Source: Rutstroemia sp. NJR-2017a BVV2
Taxonomy: Eukaryota; Ascomycota; Leotiomycetes; Helotiales; Rutstroemiaceae
DNA: 64,000 bases
NCBI GenBank assembly: GCA_002946415.1
Contig: NJPS01000067.1
Coordinates: 682,001-746,000 of the forward strand
Direction: 5' to 3'
Numbering within the stretch: position 1 is the stretch's first letter; every line of letters starts with the position of its first letter. This document shows, in pieces, positions 23,201 through 33,283 of the stretch. The position numbers and the translations under genes are program-made. The notes under the pieces were generated by a model, which was not told where the DNA came from, ran no database searches, and saw only the letters and a program-made list of their open reading frames with translations.

Positions 23201-23369
23201 CTTGTCGGCGGAGAGTGTCGAGCCGGTCGTGGGGAATACGACTACGCTGAAGATAGAGGGGGGTGCGTGGAGTGGTGGGTATGTCAGGTTGGAGGTGGAG
23301 GGCTGCTGGGTGGAGGATGGGGTAGGGGCGACGGTGGGAGAGTTTGTTTTGATTGGGACGAGTAGTTAG
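20269..23369 (+). CDS. ath1: Secreted acid trehalase, GH65
   Basis: Three exons, 20269-20450, 20498-22265 and 22317-23369; introns 47 and 51 nt; 1000 aa, the usual size for fungal acid trehalases. A signal peptide (residues 1-24, ALCLLPLRVLAA core) precedes SVSAGLTTWNQSEW. The GH65 core shows FWDADYWMAPGLNLAFP near residue 424 and VDYEYHLNYDIAFN, in which Glu493 is the probable general acid. Many NxS/T sequons indicate heavy N-glycosylation. Residues from about 800 form a discoidin-like domain (AIDGATSTRWQPS, then GIFFDWGARPPKQARVYLGN), as in Ath1-type enzymes. It hydrolyses extracellular or vacuolar trehalose to glucose. The last 700 bases switch from C-rich to G-rich on the coding strand. 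A second ATG one codon in (20272) could also be used. Confidence 0.93.
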
Positions 23370-24068
23370 TTGAGACGAGGGGATGTAATAAGTGCAACGA
23401 CTATGATGGATAGGAGGATTTAATGTATGTTCTAATGAATTTATTTGATATTGTATAATCATACAGCTGGATATGAAGTAGCCTTGAATGTGATAATGTG
23501 ATTGTGAAAGTTTTCTCAGGCCTTCTTGGTATGTCTAGTCCTGTCTTGAGAGATTCCTGATTGGTATTTCAATCAACACGTTCCTCGGATTAAGCATTTG
23601 AAGATCGATAGAAGATTATATGATACTTTCTTGTGTCCTCATTCTCCTACCAGATATTCATGTGAGATTACAGCAAGCTTCAACATCAATTCCTGCGACA
23701 ACTTAATGCGAAGAGAAAAATGACCCCTATCGTCAACTTCCAATTCACGAGCCATAATCCCCGGATTCAGTATGTACTTCCGAGTAGACGTTGCAAATTC
23801 AATTCATGTAGCTAATGACTACTCGTATGCGAATGCGTACGTACAATTATCACAGCCACCCCCACCTACCCTCCACTAGCCCCAATACGTACATTAACCA
23901 CATGTCAACCATACGACATGCCTGCGAATGCAGTATTACTCACCTTGTGGAGATCAGAAAGGAGATAAATAAGATGAAGAACTTTAATTATTCCTCTTCC
24001 TACTTCAGAATTTACTCCCAAATCAACTTCATGCAGTAACAGCGAAATCTCCCCACCAACCACCCACC
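23370..24068. other. Intergenic, no gene seen
   Basis: AT-rich spacer with the trehalase 3' flank and the decarboxylase promoter. A 74-codon ORF at 23815-24039 has no recognisable motif. Confidence 0.5.
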
Positions 24069-25655
24069 ATGCCCTTCTCCGTCTCCTCCGCCTACACCCG
24101 CCTCCAATCCCTCCTCCGCTCCCACCCCCTCACCCCCCGCCCCTCCGTCCTCAAGCACGCCACCTCTTCCCTCCCCCTCTCCCTCCCCACCCACGGCCTC
24201 GGCGACGAAGCCACCGCCGAGCATCTCTTCACCGACATCGTCCCCGGCCTCAACGGCTCCAAAACCACCGGCAACTACTATGGTTTCGTAATCGGGGGCG
24301 TGTTGCCCATAGCCGAAGTCGCGGATAATATTGTGAGTGCGTTTGATCAGAACGTCATGGTGCATCTCCCGGAGCAGAGTATCAGCACGGTGGTTGAGGA
24401 CCGCGCGAGCAGTATGTTGGTCGAGTTGTTGGGGCTAGGGGAGGGCTGGGAGGGGAGGGTGTTTACGACGGGCGCGACGGGGGCGAATGTACTTGGATTG
24501 GGTTGTGGAAGGGAAGCGGTGCTTGCGTCGCGGCTGAAAAAGGTTGGGAAGAAGAAAGGGGTGGCGGAGATGGGGTTGTTGAAGGCGTGTTATAAGGCTG
24601 GGGTGAAGGAGATTCAGGTCTTGACGGCGATGGGACATAGCTCGTTGTATAAGGCTGCTAGCGTTGTGGGCATTGGTCGCTGTTCTATTAAAGACATTGG
24701 GATCAGCGCTGTCGAACCCTGGAGAATCGACATCGATAGAATGGAGCGCGAGCTAGCGAAGGAAAAAGACGGAGTGGTTAGTATTGTGGTTTTGAGTGTG
24801 GGGGAGGTGAATTCGGGGAGGTTTTCTACGGAGGGGAGGCATGAGATGGAGAGGATTAGGGGGTTATGTGATCGGTATGGTGCTTGGTTGCATGTGGACG
24901 GAGGTAGGTTTCTGAAGCTGAAATATACTACGCATGAGATTAACATGTGACATGATAGCATTCGGACTCTTCGCCCGAACTCTCCCCAAAACCCCCGAAT
25001 TCGCCGCCCTGCACCGCTCATGCGAAGGCATAGAACTCGCAGACTCCATCACAGGCGACTGCCACAAAATGCTCAACGTAGTAAGCATTTCCCTTTCCCA
25101 CCCTCCCCCATCCTCCAGCACACTAACCTCTCCCCACCCCAGCCCTACGACTGCGGCTTCTTCCTCACCCGCTCCCTCCCCACCCTCCATTCCGTCTTCC
25201 AAAACCCCAACGCCGCCTACCTCTCCGCCGGCCCCCTCAGCATTCCCTCCCCTCTAAACCACGGTCTCGAGAACTCGCGTCGATTCCGCGCGCTCCCTGT
25301 ATACGCTGTTCTGCTCTCTCACGGCCGCGACGGGCTAGCCGAGATTTTTGCGCGGCAGGTAAGGTTAGCCAGGGGGATTGCGGGGTTTTTGGAGGAGCAT
25401 GAAGGGTATGAATTGCTTGCTCAAGGGAAGGGGAAGAGGGAGGATACGCATGTGGTGGTTATTTTTAGGGCGAGGGATAGCTTGGTTAATGAGGAGTTGG
25501 TGGGGAGGATTAATAGGACGGGGAAGGTGTATGTTTCGGGGACGAAGTGGGGGGGAGAACAGGCTTGTAGGTTTGCGGTGGGGACGTGGATGGTGGATGG
25601 GGAGAGGGATTTGGAGATTATTAGGGGTGTGCTGGATGAGGTTTTGAAGGATTGA
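24069..25655 (+). CDS. Group II pyridoxal-phosphate decarboxylase
   Basis: Three exons, 24069-24903, 24959-25080 and 25143-25655; introns 55 and 62 nt; 489 aa. Fold-type I PLP motifs of the aromatic/glutamate decarboxylase family are visible: VFTTGATGANVLGLGCGREA (cofactor phosphate loop), HSSLYKA (ring-stacking His), YGAWLHVDGAFG (Asp contacting the pyridine nitrogen, rebuilt by splicing) and Lys315 in SITGDCHKMLNVP forming the internal aldimine. The substrate cannot be told; tyrosine, DOPA, tryptophan or an aliphatic acid are all possible. No targeting signal is seen. Coding-strand composition runs C-rich then G-rich in exon 1, resets to C-rich after intron 1, and becomes G-rich again in the last 300 bases. 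Confidence 0.9.
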
Positions 25656-25779
25656 TTCGTCAATGGTTGAGTAATTGGGTGGTAAAAAGTTGGGATGGAA
25701 AATATGAGAATAAGCATTTTAGGAATCTCTGTTCGTGAAGCGGAAACTTGATATAGCTATATACTTAGATATAAAATAA
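25656..25779. other. Short spacer before LINE relic
   Basis: AT-rich 3' flank of the decarboxylase gene; nothing else seen. Confidence 0.4.
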
Positions 25780-27170
25780 GTGCTTTGTTCAATCTTCTGG
25801 CATAAACCCCAGCTCCTTGACTACCATTACTACTAGCTATCTCGTGTCCCTATACCTTCAGTCTCCCCCCAGTATTCCACTTCGCCTTTCTGTACTGCAC
25901 CATATCTCCTAAACTACCTAAGGAGGTGTGTTTGTTCTATGAATCATATAGCTTTAGTAGCTGATTTTGATTCATTTAAGAATACCTTCAAGTCCATTCG
26001 TCCTTGTGTGCCAAATTCCCTCCGTCGTAAGTCCCGACAATTTTGGCATCTGAGTAGGATATGACTTACGATTTGTCGTCCTTCGCTGTAGTCATATCCC
26101 AGATCGTCGAATTCCGGAACCTTCCTTTTCCATAGATAATCTCTCAAGCCAATTTTCTCTATTCGCATTTGGATAAGCAGAGCGCTCTGCCATTTCTTCA
26201 GGCCGTGGTGTAAGCGGAGGACCTTATAGGTAGATTCTCGGGTATATTTGTAGGTGGCTCTTCCTCTCTGTTCGGACTCCCATTAGCCTGCCCACTCTGC
26301 TCTTATATACCTCGTGATCCATGTTTTAAGGGTTACTTGCAGGTGATATATCTTTATTTGTGTGTCACTCGAATTTCCTTGATTAGCTCTCAGGGATTAT
26401 TTGGCTGCTGTTTTAGCCGCCTTATCTGCTGCTTCATTTCCCCAGATGCCTATATAAACTGGAATCCATCTTGTTTCTACTCGCATCCTCCGGAATTTTT
26501 GTAGCTTATCTATTAGTTGTATCGTTTCAGCAACAATATACACACCCGATCTGCCGGCTGGAGTTTGAAATACCCTGATGGCTGCTTGGTTGTCTATGAA
26601 GATGATCAATTTGTCTCTCTTATTCTTTTTTTCTGCATCCTCTGCAATCTCAAGGGCTAGCTTAATACCTTATAGCTCTGCAGCATATACCATTGAGGTT
26701 TCACTATTTCCTATATACATCATCTTTGTAGATCTAGTCAGAGGCGATACTACTACAGCTCCCACCTGATTATTGATACCACTACCATCCGTATAGATGA
26801 AAATACTATTTAAAGAGTATTTGAGGAATTCTTCATGCTGATTCTTAGCCATCTCCGAGCTTGAAGCAATCCTTATATTTGGCCCCTGCCACCATGGTAG
26901 TGCAACATAAGGTGGAATAGGTTCTTGTTCTTCGATTATAGCATCTCAACACTGGTACAAGCATCTGTAAATATACTCTAAAGGACTTATATATAGTGTC
27001 TGTTTCCCTCGGTTTCTTGTGTTTCTAAGGGTGCGGAATCCTGCTACAGTAGGTATCTTGTCCGTTGAGAGTAAGCCCTAAGAGTATTCAGGATCCAGCC
27101 GCTCCTTCAGGCCATATGACTTTGAATCTACTGTGATTGGCCGTCTAATCTCTGAGCCTAAGGTCCCTAT
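25780..27170 (-). mobile_element. 5'-truncated LINE (Tad-like) relic with RNase H domain
   Basis: Minus-strand fragments read continuously as the 3' part of a Tad-type non-LTR retrotransposon. From high to low coordinates: EEQEPIPPYVALPWWQGPNI near 26900; the RNase H domain with IYTDGSGINNQVGAVVVSP and YAAEL (26852-26670), IFIDNQAAIRVFQT and GNEAADKAAKTAAK (26609-26397); and the C-terminal segment IGLRDYLWKRKVPEFDD, VSHILLRC, DLRRREFG (26168-25944). The reverse transcriptase and ORF1 are absent, as expected for a 5'-truncated insertion. The frame is broken: a TAA replaces the residue after AAEL, a position usually Gln in relatives, and two expected Cys residues of a CxC-type motif read Tyr. 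Both are C-to-T or G-to-A changes, compatible with repeat-induced point mutation. Inactive. Confidence 0.85.
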
Positions 27171-27296
27171 GGTTACATGTTCTGTACTGGTCGTAACAGT
27201 AAAGGAGAATATCATGACGTAGAAAATGGAACATCTTAGATTGCTACTTGCTCCTATAGACTAGAGTTTCGACACCACTTTCCCTGATGACCTCAC

Positions 27297-27746
27297 TCAT
27301 GCTTGCCATGAGTTCTGCCCTTGTGGCCCTTTCTCTGACCCAGTCATAGCCTTATACCATATCTTGCCCAAAACGCTAGGCTGCAAAGACAAAGATAATC
27401 AGCTATACCGAATGAACAGTTGGGTCTCGAGAAAAATATACGTGAAAAGGGGCGTTGCGAAGTGATATTGTGGATTTTGATTAAGTGATTAACCACAGAA
27501 AAAGTTTTCATGATCTTGACTTTTGATACATACCTCAGGGTACTGGTCCGCGAATCGTTCCTCATGCTTAGCCGTACCTATTCCTACAAATTCGCGTTGA
27601 CTTGTGGAACTTTTCTTTTCTGAATTGTCTGCACGATCATTTTCCGTTTCGGTTTGTCTTTGAGTGGCATAGCCAGGAGTGTGTGTTGCTGTAGCACCAG
27701 CCTTGCTGAAGACAGCGGCTATGTTTTCCGTCCCAGTCGTCGGCAT
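27297..27746 (-). CDS. Small 98-aa protein, function unknown
   Basis: Two exons, 27746-27534 and 27380-27297, intron of 153 nt, 98 aa. The ATG at 27746 is the first Met in frame (MPTTGTENIAAVFSKAGATA). The N-terminal part is polar, Thr/Ala/Gln/Glu-rich and probably disordered; the spliced C-terminus gains HEERFADQYPE joined to PSVLGKIWYKAMTGSEKGPQ, which reads like a conserved end, and stops at NSWQA. The donor GTATGT, the pyrimidine-rich TTTGCAG acceptor and the correct phase support the model. I cannot name the family. It is about 130 bases from the LINE relic, so it may mark the border of a transposon-rich pocket. The intron is longer than others in this window. Confidence 0.6.
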
Positions 27747-29240
27747 TTTGTGGTGTTGTTTTTGGTCCAAGTTGATTCTCTGTGTCTCCTTTCGACTTTG
27801 GTTGAATTCCTCGAAACTGGCTCAAGACAAAACTAGATGTTCCTTTTATAAATTTCTAGTAAAGATCAATATGGTTCCTGATCAAATTGCATCATGGTCG
27901 TCAAGGATAATTCTTGTGGTTTCGATTGGGGCGAATTGACGTGCAGAAGTTTGTGACGTGTGCCAACCTACAATGGTCGGAGTAGAACACCCGGGCGAAT
28001 TAAAATATATTCCTTGCTTTCCTCCTTTATACTTTAGTAGATAGGAACTAAACGAGTAGAAGTTAGTTGCATTTTAACTTTTGCCCAAATCATCTATATG
28101 TTGTCAAAATTCACATCTCTTGCTGTGATGAGCATCATGATATCCGCTAAGGTGTCCCTTCAGAATATAACTCTTGTCGAAGTATACCAACAATTCTTTT
28201 CTCCTCAGAAAAGTGGCAATCTAGGTTAATTAGTGCTTCCAATTCTCCTCTATCGACTTTGCAGCTGGGGCCCGCCAAATCTCCTCGGTGAAGTTACCCA
28301 AAGGAATCAAGGTTTGCCAAGTATGAATTTACTTTCTAGGCATTCATAGATGTCTAAGGAGTTAAGATGCTGTGCAGTTGTGGTCGGTATGTTACTGACG
28401 ACGATTTTCACCGAGCAAGATGTAGTTATTGGGACACCTATCGCAGCTAGAGTAAGAACCCCTTTCCAGTGAAAGAGGGCGGATTCTCAGCTTTGCAGTC
28501 TTCATTATGCATCGTAGCTTATCACCGGGAACTAGTGCTAGCGGGCTGTCATTGCCATTAAGTTGCATGACCGCCCGTCGATCATCGCGGATTTGCAGAC
28601 AGCCCAGGAGGGAAAGTCTAGGAACTTCGGAACGTAATTATTCTTAGCTGAGACCAAGGTAGCCAATGGAAGGAAAATTCACCAAACTTTGCTCGCACGA
28701 CAGCCAAGGCTGCCCAGGTTTTAGCATGCCGTGCATCATGCATGCATAACAACAGACTTCATTTTTGCTATTGCTCCTCACTGAATCCTCCACGGGCTTT
28801 CTGGTGTCAAGCCAAACTTTCAGGTGATAGTGGTGTGGATTTCGGTAGTGCCGTTTTGCAATAAGGGGTTCGGGTGGGTGGAGAGCGTTGCTAGCCTCGG
28901 TAAAGGTGATTAATAATCGACCTTCACGCGGGTGGACACTCTACACTTTCGGAGAAATTGTTCATCCGAATGTGTTTCGAAACGGACTTCGACGAATGAT
29001 TAATCATGAAGACGATGATACGGAGAGCTGCTTTTGTTGTTTGCATGAATCCGAAAGTCCGCAAGCGCGAGCGATTTGTAACGAGTCGAAGGAGAGAGGT
29101 AAATATGTGGGATATGTAATGATTCGAGAGGTATATATATGTAGACGACGGAAGGATATGATGGAAAGCCAGACAAACAACAAACATCATATCTTTACAC
29201 TCACAATCAGTCCATTAATTTGTTCTAACGTCACGAAAAT
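27747..29240. other. Intergenic between divergent genes
   Basis: No gene supported. A 133-codon ORF at 28888-29289 overlaps the SDR start in another frame and has no motif. A TATA-like run (TATATATAT) lies at about 29132-29140, roughly 100 bases before the SDR start codon. Confidence 0.5.
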
Positions 29241-30271
29241 ATGTCTCAAGAATTTGACGCAGATGCATATTCGAGGCCATCATGCCTAACGAAAACAATG
29301 CGTCGTGATCCCTATCCAGCGATCTCTCCTGAAGCTCCCGAGAACTCCCAGGCCGGGAAAATCATTTTGATCACAGGTGGAGGAAGCGGAATCGGTGCAG
29401 TAAGTACTTTACCCTCTAGGAAAAGGCACCAGACTAACCAATATTCCCAAGGCAATGGCAAAGGTCTGGGCCACCGCGAAGGCTTCTGGGATTGTGCTTG
29501 CTGGACGCCGGGTTCAAAACTTGGAGGACGTTGCCGCATCGCTCAAAACTATCAACAAAGATGTCGATGTCCTCACTGTCTCAACCGATGTTGCAGATGA
29601 CAGCAGTGTCGAGACGCTTATTTTCAAGGCTAAAGCTCACTACGGCCGAGTCCCAGATGTCGTTGTTAGCAATGCCGGCTACGCAGAGAAAGCGCTCCCA
29701 GTCGGAAAGCAAAAGCCCGAAGATTGGTTCAAAACATTTGTATGTGCCATGTTCCCCGAAGTAGAACATCACCAAGACTAATGCTCCATGATTCTAGGAA
29801 ATCAATCTCAAGGGAACTTTCTCGCTTCTTCACCACTACATCAAGGCACAAGGTGATGACCCCAAGGGAACTTTCGTCGTCATGTCGTCCGGTATGGCAG
29901 GCGTAACCTTACCTGGATGCTCCGGCTACTCGATCGCCAAACTGTCGCAGCAGCGACTAGTCGAGTGCGCACACATCGAGTATGCAAATCTACGAGTCTT
30001 CTCCATGCATCCCGGGATCGTCGCAACAGACATCACCGATGGCGGAATGATGGAGCCATTTGCCAAGGACGCACCTGAGCTCGCGGGAATGCTGGTTGGG
30101 TACTTGGCCCAGCCGCGTGCGGATTACCTCAGAGGTGGTTATGTGTGCGCCAATTGGGATGTGACCGAGTTAGAGAAGAATCAAGAACGCATCAAAAAGG
30201 AGAATATGGTGCAGACTTTGTGGTTGCCAAGATTGGCTGTACCTGCGTACGGAGCCACGCCATTGGATTGA
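29241..30271 (+). CDS. Short-chain dehydrogenase/reductase (classical SDR)
   Basis: Three exons, 29241-29399, 29452-29739 and 29798-30271; introns 52 and 58 nt; 306 aa. The Rossmann nucleotide motif TGGGSGIG is at 45-52 (first intron falls just after it), SNAGYAEKALP carries the NAG motif, the catalytic Ser is in VVMSSGM (179/180), and Tyr193-x3-Lys197 form the active site in YSIAK. LAGRR after beta-2 suggests NADP(H). About 35 extra residues precede the fold, without an obvious targeting signal. The substrate is unknown; members oxidise or reduce alcohols, ketones and steroid- or polyketide-like molecules. A TATA-like element lies about 105 bases upstream, and a 44-bp tandem repeat of hairpins follows 80 bases after the stop. 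Confidence 0.92.
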
Positions 30272-30348
30272 GGTGCGGGGTTGTCTTTACACAAGGATTC
30301 GGGGAGTACAGTTGACGTGATGTACAAATATGGTTCAAAGGCAATGTC

Positions 30349-30436
30349 TTATGTAGATCTGTGATCTACATTCTAGTCATTGTTTCAGATCCTTATGTAG
30401 ATCACAGATCTACTATTTAGTTATTGTCTCAGATCC
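30349..30436. repeat. Two tandem 44-bp units, each with a 17-bp hairpin
   Basis: Units 30349-30392 and 30393-30436 both start TTATGTAGATC and end CAGATCC. Each contains arms GTAGATC/GATCTAC around a 3-base loop; the loop is TGT in unit 1 and ACA in unit 2, so the hairpins are reverse complements of each other. Other differences are a few substitutions. It lies in the 3' flank of the SDR gene and could form structure in its 3' UTR. Confidence 0.85.
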
Positions 30437-30508
30437 CTTTCTTCTCACCTCGTCAATGTCTTACACTCTACTTCTGTACACCGACCTTTTGGGTCCCTCA
30501 TAAATGAA

Positions 30509-30516
30509 TATATAAA
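30509..30516 (+). promoter_or_regulatory. TATA-like box of secreted-protein gene
   Basis: TATATAAA 104 bases upstream of the ATG at 30620. Spacing fits a fungal core promoter. Assigned by sequence only. Confidence 0.45.
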
Positions 30517-30619
30517 GAGTTATATTCACATTCTCTCAGATGAACAAGTCTGCAGCTTTGCTTCATATTGGTTCCTAACTAATCATCTCACGCCCTACTT
30601 CCTTAATAATCAATCAATC

Positions 30620-31548
30620 ATGTATACATCCACACTTCTATTTGTTGGCCTTACCAGCCTCGCCCAATCAGGTCTCGCTTTACCCATAGATACTAAAGTT
30701 ACTCCAGTAAGTAATCTTCTGTCGTCAACTCAAAAGCCTAAGATTTCATCAAACAGATGTAACTAACTTTACTCTTCATCCATCAGGTGGCTTTCGGAGA
30801 CTACATCTACGCAGAAGTCCCCGGCGTCGAACCTACCCTAGATATCCGGGAGCACGAAGAACATCTCGAACGGCTACGCCGTTTCCCGGATTCTACTTCC
30901 GGCATCAATGCCGACGTCAAATATGACACCAACGACGAAAACTCAGGGCACGTCCGCGTCTACGTCCTCGATACTGGCATCAACCAAGCTCTCGCAGACA
31001 TCCCCGACGCCTCACTCCAATCCGAGGACACAACCCTTGAAATAGGAGTGTCTACCAACGGAAAAAGATCCGAAATTTCGGAGCCCAACGTAAACGATGC
31101 CACGACATCACTGGAGGAAACTGACCCCATCGATACCGGCTCAGTCCCCAGCAAACGCGCTCCCCTCATGTCCAATTTTTCCCCACAAGGCAAGGATAGT
31201 GTTGTCGAGAGCGCAGAAGTCTTCCCAGCAGAACCCCTACAAACCGACGCTTCACACGAGGTTTTCGCTGGCATACTTCCCGGCATACTCGATATCCTCC
31301 CCAGAATCAATGCCGCCGCCGACAAGAACACTGAGTCCCAAGCCACCAAGCGCGGCCTTGTCGACGTCGTCAATGCCAAAATGCCGCTCCGTCGCGACTT
31401 AGGTGACTACGATGACGACGTAAGCGCCGACAGCGATGCCAAACCAGGCAAAGGCGGCAAAGACGGCGGACCCAAATCAGGCCCATCCCTCAGCTCCAGG
31501 ATCTCTGCCCTCGAACGAAGAGTTGCCGCTTTGGAGAACCAGAAGTAG
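30620..31548 (+). CDS. Secreted protein with Kex2-like sites and an isolated subtilase-type Asp motif
   Basis: Two exons, 30620-30706 and 30787-31548, intron of 80 nt, 282 aa. The first exon encodes a signal peptide (MYTSTLLFVGLTSLAQSGLA) and cleavage before LPID is plausible. Residues 84-95 read HVRVYVLDTGIN, the pattern around the catalytic Asp (D91) of proteinase K-type subtilases, but the His (HGTxVA) and Ser (GTSMA) motifs are absent and the protein is too short for a protease. Dibasic sites KR at 122-123, 153-154 (within PSKRAP) and 217-218, and RR at 231-232, would let Kex2 release acidic fragments. The end is Gly/Lys-rich followed by a coiled-coil-like tail (SRISALERRVAALENQK). It has no Cys. 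It may be a remodelled protease fragment or a processed secreted peptide precursor; no function is claimed. Confidence 0.8.
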
Positions 31549-32734
31549 GTGTTGTAATGTACCTGGTCATGTAGCTACTGTTACGACAGCTCAATGACTG
31601 GCTCGGCAGCTTAGAAATGATGTCTCGGAGAGGCTGGAAGCAGATAATAGGAGGAGAGGATGGGGCAGATAATGTTCATGTTTTCATGACTCCTGATGTA
31701 ATGTAATGACGCAGAGGGAGTAATAACTTAGCGATCGTGGATCGATGTTAACGAAATATAATATAATATGATGTCTTCTATCAACCTCATTCACCGAAAT
31801 ACTTTTATACATTCAAAAAGTGTGACTACCTAACTCTCAATGTGAAACTCATTGTGAAACTTACATACAACTATCAATATAAAACCAATCGATACCCCGA
31901 CGAGAATTCGAAACATCTCCAAAGACTGAAACCCATAAGTTACGTTACTCCCAGACCCTTTGTACTTGCTCGTGTACCTGAACTGACCCATTTTCAAGAC
32001 CCACATTACAACGTTACGAGACAACTAGGCCGAGTAGACAAATCACGACGGAACGTGCGTTGAAACAGTATCCCGCAGTCTCAATCATCGCAGTGATATC
32101 GCCGACGTCCTCGGAGTCACTTTGCATCACTTGCTCATTCGCTGGATATGGGAAGTATATCATCATTATCGCCATTAACTCCAATATGATGCAGATTGTG
32201 AGATTCTTGTGATAGAACTCAAGTAGAACCTGCAACAATCCTTTTGTCCAAGTCTAAAATCAGGATCCTCACAAACTAAGTGAGTCAGCCTAACATTCTT
32301 GAACTCCAATTGACCTGGAACTTTATTCTTTAGTGCCCAGTAGATATACGCGGGAAGTATGCATCTGTAACCTCATCATGCCGCACCTTTCCTTAGCGTG
32401 CAATATTCCACCTTTGTTTCCGAAAATTGTTTGCTAGCCACTCTGCAAAGCAACAAGACTAACTTTTTTACTGCCCATGGGGCTGCAGATGAGGCTTTGT
32501 GCCCACGGCTTGACCCCTCAGTAGTAGCCTTTCTCGATGCCGCTCTTCTACCTCCTACAGATACTCCAGAGCTTGCAACATTCTTTTTCAAAAATATCTC
32601 ATCCGTACCAGACTCCAAACTCCGCATATCCCATTCTACACCCGCCCCCCCATTCCCATCCCATTCTAACCTCCCCTCGCTCCACACTCCCCAACATACA
32701 CACACACACATACACCCCCATTCCTTCCAACCCC
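31549..32734. other. Intergenic, convergent 3' flanks
   Basis: No supported gene. The plus-strand ORF at 32398-32889 has a GTG start and runs antisense through the DUF2462-like gene, so it is not listed. A short CA repeat is at about 32696-32715. Confidence 0.5.
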
Positions 32735-33283
32735 TCAACCAAACTTCTTACTCCCCCCCTTCTTCAACCCCGCATCCGCACCACCCTTTCCCTTCCCCTC
32801 TCCAACTTTCCTATTCCCTTTCTTTCCCACCCCCAACAGTTCCAAATGTCCCGCTTTCGCACCTAGGAGCTTCTCTGTCTCGGCTGTGAGATTGCCTGCG
32901 AGTTTCTAGTGACACATGTGGGTTAGCTTCGGTTTCTGTGTGAATTTTGAGGTGTTGTTGCTAGGGGATGGAGATGGCTCTCTGTGCCAGTGTTCGCGTG
33001 CACTGGCTGCTCTTCTGTTATACGCAAAGGTATCTTTTCATCTCCCTCCCCTCTTTCCCCTCTCCCGTCCCCCCCTCTCTCCACCTCCCCCCTTTCAATC
33101 TCCCTCAAAAATGAAAAAATCCCCTACCTTCCTAATCCCCTCCGCCTTCAACAACCCCTGCTTCTTCGGCTTATACACCCTCTGCCCCTTCCCCAGGGTC
33201 CCCGTTCCCTTCCCAATGCCCTTCGATCCCGCGCCCGACTTTGTGTTTCCGCCTTTCGAGGCCTTGACTGCTCCTTGAGGCAT
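32735..33283 (-). CDS. Small basic DUF2462/UPF0390-like protein
   Basis: Two exons, 33283-33128 and 32905-32735, intron of 222 nt, 108 aa. The ATG at 33283 (MPQGAVKASKGG) is chosen over an upstream Met (33400) because family members begin with this short Gln/Lys-rich start. Exon 1 carries GKGQRVYKPKKQGLLKAEGI and exon 2 NLTAETEKLLGAKAGHLELL followed by a Lys/Gly-rich tail ending KKFG. This matches the small, conserved, Lys-rich DUF2462 proteins, thought to be nuclear or nucleolar with no defined activity. The intron is unusually long for this window, and both exons are very G-rich on the coding strand. A retained intron would give a short extension (VGDFFIFEGD) and an early stop. Confidence 0.75.

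Noticed and set aside
32398..32889. 163-codon plus-strand ORF
   Set aside because: GTG start and antisense to exon 2 of the DUF2462-like gene, which has a recognisable family motif and intact splice phases.
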